35,292 nt of DNA, taken from positions 1 to 35,292 of the forward strand of contig JAABSK010000003.1 of the NCBI GenBank assembly GCA_011390435.1. The letters are read 5' to 3'. Origin of the DNA: Desulfobacteraceae bacterium (GTDB taxonomy: Bacteria; Desulfobacterota; Desulfobacteria; Desulfobacterales; Desulfobacteraceae). The notes beneath the pieces are model-generated. The model worked only from the letters and a program-made list of their open reading frames with translations, did no database searches and was not told the origin of the DNA. Positions 30,767 to 35,292 of this stretch are shown piece after piece. The position numbers were made by a program, and so were the translations under genes. The stretch's first letter is position 1. Every line of letters starts with the position of its first letter.

Positions 30767-31519
30767 TTATATTCCAAAACTTTTTAAGAGTGATCCGGTT
30801 ATCAGATGCCACCCATCCACCAGGACAAAAAGCATGAGTTTAAACGGCAGGGAAATCATGATCGGCGGCAGCATCATCATCCCCATGGCCAGCAGTACAG
30901 AGGCCACAACCATATCAATGACCAGAAACGGGATATACAGAACAAAACCGATAATAAACGCGGTTTTAAGCTCACTGATCACGTACGCGGGAATCAAAAC
31001 CAGAAGCGACACATCCTCCTGCGTCTGGGGCTTTTGAATCTCTGCTTCCTTGACAAAAAGCGCCAGATCATTTTCCCGGGTATTGAGCAGTAAAAATTTC
31101 CGGATGGGCTTCTGGGCAGCATCAAAAGCCTGGTCAAAAGGGATCTGGTATTCAAGATAAGGATTCAATGCGGTCTCATACACTTCCAGGGCCACCGGCC
31201 TGATGATGAAAAACGTCATGAACAGGGCCAGACCAATGATCACCTGATTGGGCGGACTGGACTGGGTCCCGATGGCCTGGCGCAGAAAATGGAAGACCAC
31301 CACCAGCCGTGTAAACGGCGTCATCAAGATTAAAATAGCCGGGGCCAGGGTCAGAACCGTTAACAGGGCAATGATTTCAAGTACCACAGCCACTTTTTCC
31401 GGAGAATCTGCGGTTTCCACATTCAATTCCAGAGATGGAACCGGAAACGTTACAGCATGGGCAGCACTGCAGGACAGCAGAAGCACCAGAACAACCATCA
31501 TGATCCGCTCAGGCTTCAT
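30767..31519 (-). CDS. fliP: FliP, flagellar export-gate protein
   Basis: A 250-aa membrane protein with a cleavable signal peptide (VLVLLLSCSAAHA) and the conserved run EIIALLTVLTLAPAILILMT, PFTRLVVVFHFLRQAIGTQS, PPNQVIIGLALFMTFFII, ending LVDGWHLITGSLLKSF. Start 31519 is preferred to 31528 because AAAGGA sits 8 nt ahead of it, whereas it abuts the first ATG. The gene overlaps the end of fliO by about 11 bp. It nucleates the FliPQR export channel. Confidence 0.95.
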   Translation of the reverse strand: MKPERIMMVVLVLLLSCSAAHAVTFPVPSLELNVETADSPEKVAVVLEIIALLTVLTLAPAILILMTPFTRLVVVFHFLRQAIGTQSSPPNQVIIGLALFMTFFIIRPVALEVYETALNPYLEYQIPFDQAFDAAQKPIRKFLLLNTRENDLALFVKEAEIQKPQTQEDVSLLVLIPAYVISELKTAFIIGFVLYIPFLVIDMVVASVLLAMGMMMLPPIMISLPFKLMLFVLVDGWHLITGSLLKSFGI

Positions 31520-31880
31520 CTGAATCATCCTTTAACGTCCTGCCCATTTTGCGATTTAAAAACTGGGCAAACCGTGATCTGTCACGGGTGGGTTCACCTG
31601 ATATCTCAGGGGTGCTGCCAAAGTCTGCAATTTTGGAAATCTGGCCGCTGGTCACCCCCACCAGAAGGGTCTGACCCAGAACATCGATCAAGACCAGCTT
31701 CTCTTTCGGACTCAGATGGTGAATTGCCATGATGTTGATGATATTTTTCCCCCCTTTTGCCCCCCGCGATACCGATAATTTCTTTGTCAGGTAAAACACA
31801 AAGATCAAAAGGGCCAGAACCAGAAACAGCATGGCAAACGTCTGACCAAATGCAAACCATATGCCGGAGGAGGTGTTCAT
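31509..31880 (-). CDS. fliO: FliO, flagellar export-gate assembly protein
   Basis: A 123-aa protein with one transmembrane helix (about residues 10-31, [20 protein letters not shown]) and a short cytoplasmic domain with the FliO pattern: [40 protein letters not shown]. It protects FliP during assembly of the export gate. It overlaps fliN by 4 nt (ATGA) and lies in the invariant fliN-O-P order. Confidence 0.9.
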   Translation of the reverse strand: MNTSSGIWFAFGQTFAMLFLVLALLIFVFYLTKKLSVSRGAKGGKNIINIMAIHHLSPKEKLVLIDVLGQTLLVGVTSGQISKIADFGSTPEISGEPTRDRSRFAQFLNRKMGRTLKDDSDEA

Positions 31881-32221
31881 TCTTCTGATGCCAGAGATTT
31901 GACCCGGTCAATCGGCGTAATCACATCTGTCAACCGGACACCAAATTTTTCATTGACCACCACCACCTCGCCTCTGGCGATCAGTTTCCGGTTGATATAC
32001 ACTTCAAGGGGTTCTCCAGCCAGCTTGTTCAGCTCAATGATCGAGCCCTGGCCCAGCTGAAGCAGATCATTGACCAGCATCCGCGTTTTTCCCAGCTCCA
32101 CAGAAAGCTCCAAAGGGATGTCCAGAATAAAATCAAGTTCCCGTTCACCACGCTCGACGGTTTCTTCCGGGGTCTCTTCAGGCATTTCTTCATTTTCCGG
32201 GCTTTCGTTTTCTTCAACCAT
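31877..32221 (-). CDS. fliN: FliN, flagellar switch/C-ring protein
   Basis: A 114-aa protein: an acidic N-terminal leader ([20 protein letters not shown]) followed by the SpoA domain: [55 protein letters not shown]. With FliM it forms the C ring at the base of the motor. No CheY-docking motif is present in its N-terminus, unlike FliM and the 499-aa protein. It begins 2 nt after fliM. Confidence 0.97.
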   Translation of the reverse strand: MVEENESPENEEMPEETPEETVERGERELDFILDIPLELSVELGKTRMLVNDLLQLGQGSIIELNKLAGEPLEVYINRKLIARGEVVVVNEKFGVRLTDVITPIDRVKSLASEE

Positions 32222-32223
32222 GG

Positions 32224-33216
32224 TTAATTCTCACAATCTGTTATAATTTTATCTTTGACTTTAAATGCCTGAAATCCCCGCTGAACACCGACATATCCGG
32301 TCAGTTTCTCCAGACCGGAAATAAAGCAGCTCAACGGTTCACTGGCATCCTTGTCCAATTGAATGACATCTCCTTTTTGCATATACACCAGCCGTTCTCC
32401 GGTAATTTCGGTTCTGCCCAGCTGGAACCTCACCTCTACCACAGAGTCCAGAATCACTTCCCTGATCCGCCTGCGCCAGTTGCTGTCGATCTCCTCGGTC
32501 TCTGCCTGAACACCCGAAGACAGTTTGTGCCGCATGGGCTCAATCATGGAGTAGGGGTAACAGACCACCAGATTCCCGGCAGACTGCTCAAGCTCGATTT
32601 CAAACCGGGTGACCAGGACAAGATCCGTGGGCAGCACAATCGCAGTAAACTGCGGGTTCATTTCTGAGCGGATCAAAGATGCTTTGACCGGCTCAATCGG
32701 TGCCCAGGAGGCTTCGATGTTCTTCAGAACCGCCAGAACCGCTTTTTTGATCATCACTTCTTCGATGGTGGTAAACTCCCGGCCCTCAACCCTGGCCTTT
32801 CCAAGGGCTTCGCCACCAAAGAATGTATCGATCAGATTGTACACCAGCTGGCTTTCCAGTACGATCAACCCAAGCCCCCTCAACGGCTCCATCCTGAACA
32901 CATGAAGACTGGTGGGAACTGGAAGGCTTCGGACAAATTCGGAAAACTTCAAGGTATCAAACGGGTTGGCACTGACATCCACATTGGTCTGCAGCAACGA
33001 GGAAAGTGTTGCCCGCACCTCTCTGGACAACCGCTCATTAATGACATCAAAGGTGGGCATTCGCGCCCGGACCACCTTGTCCTGGCTGGTAAAATCATAG
33101 ACGGAGATCCCCTCTACCGCCTCAGGTTTGGCTGCATCGGTTTCCGTTTCAACTTCACCTGAATCCAGTCCGTCTAATAGGCTGTCAACTTCGTCCTGTG
33201 ATAGTATTTCACTCAT
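32224..33216 (-). CDS. fliM: FliM, flagellar switch protein
   Basis: A 330-aa rotor protein. The N-terminal [20 protein letters not shown] is the CheY-P-binding peptide; the middle domain has [20 protein letters not shown] and [20 protein letters not shown]; the C-terminal SpoA domain has [20 protein letters not shown]. It transmits the chemotaxis signal to motor direction or speed. The ribosome-binding site is weak; the start is 7 nt after fliL, so coupling is likely. It provides the in-window reference for the repeated motif of the 499-aa protein. Confidence 0.97.
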   Translation of the reverse strand: MSEILSQDEVDSLLDGLDSGEVETETDAAKPEAVEGISVYDFTSQDKVVRARMPTFDVINERLSREVRATLSSLLQTNVDVSANPFDTLKFSEFVRSLPVPTSLHVFRMEPLRGLGLIVLESQLVYNLIDTFFGGEALGKARVEGREFTTIEEVMIKKAVLAVLKNIEASWAPIEPVKASLIRSEMNPQFTAIVLPTDLVLVTRFEIELEQSAGNLVVCYPYSMIEPMRHKLSSGVQAETEEIDSNWRRRIREVILDSVVEVRFQLGRTEITGERLVYMQKGDVIQLDKDASEPLSCFISGLEKLTGYVGVQRGFQAFKVKDKIITDCEN

Positions 33217-33223
33217 AATTTCA

Positions 33224-33832
33224 TCACTGCATTACAAAATAGGTAAAATAAACATTTCGAACCGTCGGGGACGGAAAGAGGGCGTTAATCTGTGTCAAAA
33301 GGCGATATTTGAGCAGAAGCTTGCCTTCTGGATTTCTCAATTCCAGCCAGCCCATTTCAGCCACCTGATCAATAACAATCTTGCGGATGCTGTCTGTCAA
33401 GGTGTGGACCTGCTTTCGATACCGGTGATCCATCAGTTCCAGAGACAGGTTGATGCTGACCATGCCCATGGCCGTGTTCCGCTTCAGGGGAATCCGCTCA
33501 AACGGATCCAGGTCAACGACATCATCAAACACAATCTCTTGGCTGGAGACTAAAAACTTTTGCCGGGTTTCCATTTGAATCACCGGATCTGCCCCTTCTG
33601 TTTCAGCCGGATCTTTGGGACTGAAAACCGTCCACAGCACCACACCAACAAAAATGCAGCTCAGCACTGAAACGGTAATGATCACCACAATCCGTTTGTG
33701 AGCCACGAAAACCGTTTTCACTCTGCTGCTGACCGCTGTCATCAATGGGGTCAGAGAAGGGAGCTTCTTTTTGCCTTTGGAATCCGGTGCTGCGGCATCT
33801 TTATTTTGACCGTTTAATCTGTTTTCTGCCAA
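33224..33832 (-). CDS. fliL: FliL, stator-associated membrane protein
   Basis: A 202-aa protein: a cytoplasmic basic N-terminus, one transmembrane helix (about residues 47-69, RIVVIITVSVLSCIFVGVVL) and a periplasmic FliL domain ending NALFPSPTVRNVYFTYFVMQ. FliL rings surround the MotA/MotB stator and affect torque. The start is TTG 33832, with AGGAG 5 nt ahead. It is the first gene after the sigma-54 promoter at 33880-33895. A second FliL-like domain occurs in the 499-aa protein of the same operon. Confidence 0.93.
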   Translation of the reverse strand: MAENRLNGQNKDAAAPDSKGKKKLPSLTPLMTAVSSRVKTVFVAHKRIVVIITVSVLSCIFVGVVLWTVFSPKDPAETEGADPVIQMETRQKFLVSSQEIVFDDVVDLDPFERIPLKRNTAMGMVSINLSLELMDHRYRKQVHTLTDSIRKIVIDQVAEMGWLELRNPEGKLLLKYRLLTQINALFPSPTVRNVYFTYFVMQ

Positions 33833-33879
33833 AACAACTCCTGATATGAAAGGGTCATGGGTGTTTTACTGTTTTGAAA

Positions 33880-33895
33880 AGCAATCCTTGTGCCA
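33880..33895 (-). promoter_or_regulatory. Sigma-54 (-24/-12) promoter of the fliL operon
   Basis: Minus strand TGGCACAAGGATTGCT is an almost perfect TGGCAC-N5-TTGCW element. The predicted start near 33869 leaves a 37-nt leader before the fliL TTG. It is the best of the three sigma-54 sites in the window and would drive about 16 genes. Confidence 0.9.
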
Positions 33896-34049
33896 GCCTG
33901 ATTTTTTGAAGGATTTTATACGGCACACAACCGGGTCAGATCGCCTTACAGCATAGTATAGAGGCACCGTCCAGGTTTTGCAAAGGTTTTTATCCCTCTG
34001 AAGCAACCCAATCTGGGACAAGCAGGACTGTCAATGCCGGTCATGGAGC

Positions 34050-34099
34050 GTCATAAAAATGACAAGGGACCTGAAACCCTTCCGGTTTTCAAGCCCCTT
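34050..34099 (-). terminator. Terminator-like double hairpin after flgE
   Basis: Minus strand: a 13-bp stem with two G-T pairs (34087-34099 with 34064-34076), 10-base loop, followed at once by a second small hairpin GTCAT-TTTT-ATGAC (34050-34063) that contains a short T-run. The structure begins 28 nt after the flgE stop. It probably ends the flgE transcript before the fliL promoter. The T-run is short, so efficiency is uncertain. Confidence 0.6.
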
Positions 34100-34127
34100 T
34101 TGAATTTGCGGTGTGCAGACCCCTGAA

Positions 34128-35292
34128 TTATCGTTTCATCTGGATCACCGTCTGCATCATATCATCCACAGTGGTTACAACCTTGGAGTTGGCCTGGAAC
34201 CCTCTCTGGTTGGTAATCAATGACACAAACTCCTCTGAAATATCCACATTGGACATCTCCAGAGAATTGGGAGCAAGGGTACCCAGCCCGTTTTCACCGG
34301 GCTTGTTGGTAATGGCACCACCACTGGCACGGGTTTCTCTGAACAGGTTTCCGCCTTCATTGGACAGACCGTAGTTGTTCAGAAATTTCGCCAGCCCGAT
34401 CCGGAACAGAGGGATGAGCTGACCATTGGAGTAAATGCCGGTGAGAATCCCGTCTGTGGCCACATCCACCCCTTGAAGATCTCCTGCTGCGTATCCATCC
34501 GCATCCTGAAAAACTGTGGTGGACGACTTTGAATACTGGGTGGTGGACAATGAGTCATTCACAAAATTGGTACCATCGTACCGGGTACCGAGATTCAGGC
34601 GGATATCAGTTTCTGTGCTACCGAACTCGCCGCCGAGAAAATCAGTGGTGAAAGCAAAATATCCGGTCTTTCTGATGGCATCTTTGGAAATCTCTGTCCA
34701 GGCAGTTGATCCCTTGATATCAAATTTGATGGTGCTCCGGTCCCGGAACGGATGGGTGCTGGCACCATATTTCAGTGGATCGGCAAAGGTAAAGACAATA
34801 TCATCATCGTCTGATTCATTTCCAGATCCGTCCAGATCAATCACAACCTGGGTCTGATCTCCTTTCAGTGTGGCATTGGCATATTCCACTGGCACCTGAC
34901 TTGGATCGGCATTAAAACGCAGACTGTCAAGGTTTCCGATCACCCCGCCGCCGGCAGTGACATTAAATTCAAGATCATCCGTGCCGTCTTGGTCAAAATC
35001 AATGGCAATCCCATTGGCAAATGAACCAGCCGTCAGCACTGCATTGGGGTATTCTGACGGCGGAGACGGATCAATCTGAAATGAAATGCTCTGTCCGCCT
35101 GCCGTGTTCAGAACGGAACCGAATGTATACTGAATCACACTGGCATTGGCGGTGTTGGCAGGCTCCCAGATCTGGAGCTGCACCTGTGTATTGCTGGTGC
35201 CGGCAGTCAAAATCGCCAGCGCTGTTGTTCCACCGCCATTATTCGCTGTCCAGTTTGCACCGTCCCAGGCCAGGGTCACGGATGTGGACACG
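34128..35292 (-). CDS. flgE: FlgE, flagellar hook protein (C-terminal part)
   Basis: About 388 codons of a hook protein; the 5' end lies beyond the right edge. The C-terminus is diagnostic: LAPNSLEMSNVDISEEFVSL, ITNQRGFQANSKVVTTVDDM, MQTVIQMKR, preceded by GLAKFLNNYGLSNEGGNLFR. The upstream part is a surface-domain region with two aspartate-rich, calcium-loop-like segments (IDFDQDGTDDLEF at 34965-35003 and DLDGSGNESDDDD near 34800-34840). It forms the universal joint of the flagellum. A terminator-like hairpin follows. Confidence 0.9.
   Translation of the reverse strand, partial: VSTSVTLAWDGANWTANNGGGTTALAILTAGTSNTQVQLQIWEPANTANASVIQYTFGSVLNTAGGQSISFQIDPSPPSEYPNAVLTAGSFANGIAIDFDQDGTDDLEFNVTAGGGVIGNLDSLRFNADPSQVPVEYANATLKGDQTQVVIDLDGSGNESDDDDIVFTFADPLKYGASTHPFRDRSTIKFDIKGSTAWTEISKDAIRKTGYFAFTTDFLGGEFGSTETDIRLNLGTRYDGTNFVNDSLSTTQYSKSSTTVFQDADGYAAGDLQGVDVATDGILTGIYSNGQLIPLFRIGLAKFLNNYGLSNEGGNLFRETRASGGAITNKPGENGLGTLAPNSLEMSNVDISEEFVSLITNQRGFQANSKVVTTVDDMMQTVIQMKR

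Overview
The window is mostly one large flagellar cluster, read almost entirely on the minus strand. It is interrupted by a metabolic module built around a tungsten/molybdenum-type aldehyde ferredoxin oxidoreductase (AOR). Three things point to a motile, strictly anaerobic Desulfobacterota bacterium, probably a sulfate reducer of the Desulfobacteraceae type: AOR beside multi-cluster ferredoxin proteins and HypA/HypB, flagellar genes in the fliL-M-N-O-P-Q-R-flhB-A-F-G-fliA order with sigma-54 promoters, and an FlhX paralogue beside a FliK-like protein. The taxon is inferred from content and style; no marker gene is present.

Layout from the right edge leftward (direction of transcription). 35292-34128 is the C-terminal part of the hook protein FlgE, followed by a terminator-like hairpin. 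A near-consensus sigma-54 promoter at 33880-33895 then drives a long, tightly packed operon: fliL, fliM, fliN, fliO, fliP, fliQ, fliR, flhB, flhA, flhF, flhG, fliA, a 499-aa FliL-like membrane protein with a repeat array, two small flagellar-cluster proteins, a FliK-like protein and flhX (33832-19918). A small zinc-ribbon gene lies on the plus strand at 19700-19906. A second sigma-54 promoter (19318-19333) drives flgF, flgG, flgA, flgH, flgI and flgJ (19274-14637). A membrane protein with two CDP-alcohol phosphatidyltransferase domains follows (14544-13252).

The module at about 13.2-5.1 kb holds tetR, two paralogous 361-aa iron-sulfur proteins, hypA, hypB, aor and a MoaD-like gene on the minus strand. 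Converging on it from the plus strand are a SIMPL-domain periplasmic protein, a second MoaD-like protein and a ThiF/MoeB-type adenylyltransferase. tetR has its own terminator. Both its promoter and the promoter of the next gene carry the same palindrome, ATACC-N4-GGTAT, overlapping the -10 box, so TetR probably represses itself and the iron-sulfur/Hyp/AOR genes. The flagellar series resumes at 5039 with a third sigma-54 promoter and flgN, flgK (very large, 1410 aa) and the start of flgL (left edge).

The most unusual object is the 499-aa protein at 22188-23687. Its acidic N-terminal half carries six copies of the FliM-type CheY-P docking peptide (SQDDIDxL), followed by a transmembrane helix and a FliL-like periplasmic domain. 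Other points of note are the PgsA-PssA-like fusion, the matched TetR operators, the paired iron-sulfur proteins, an NPTR in place of NPTH at the FlhB autocleavage site, and the absence of flgM from the window.
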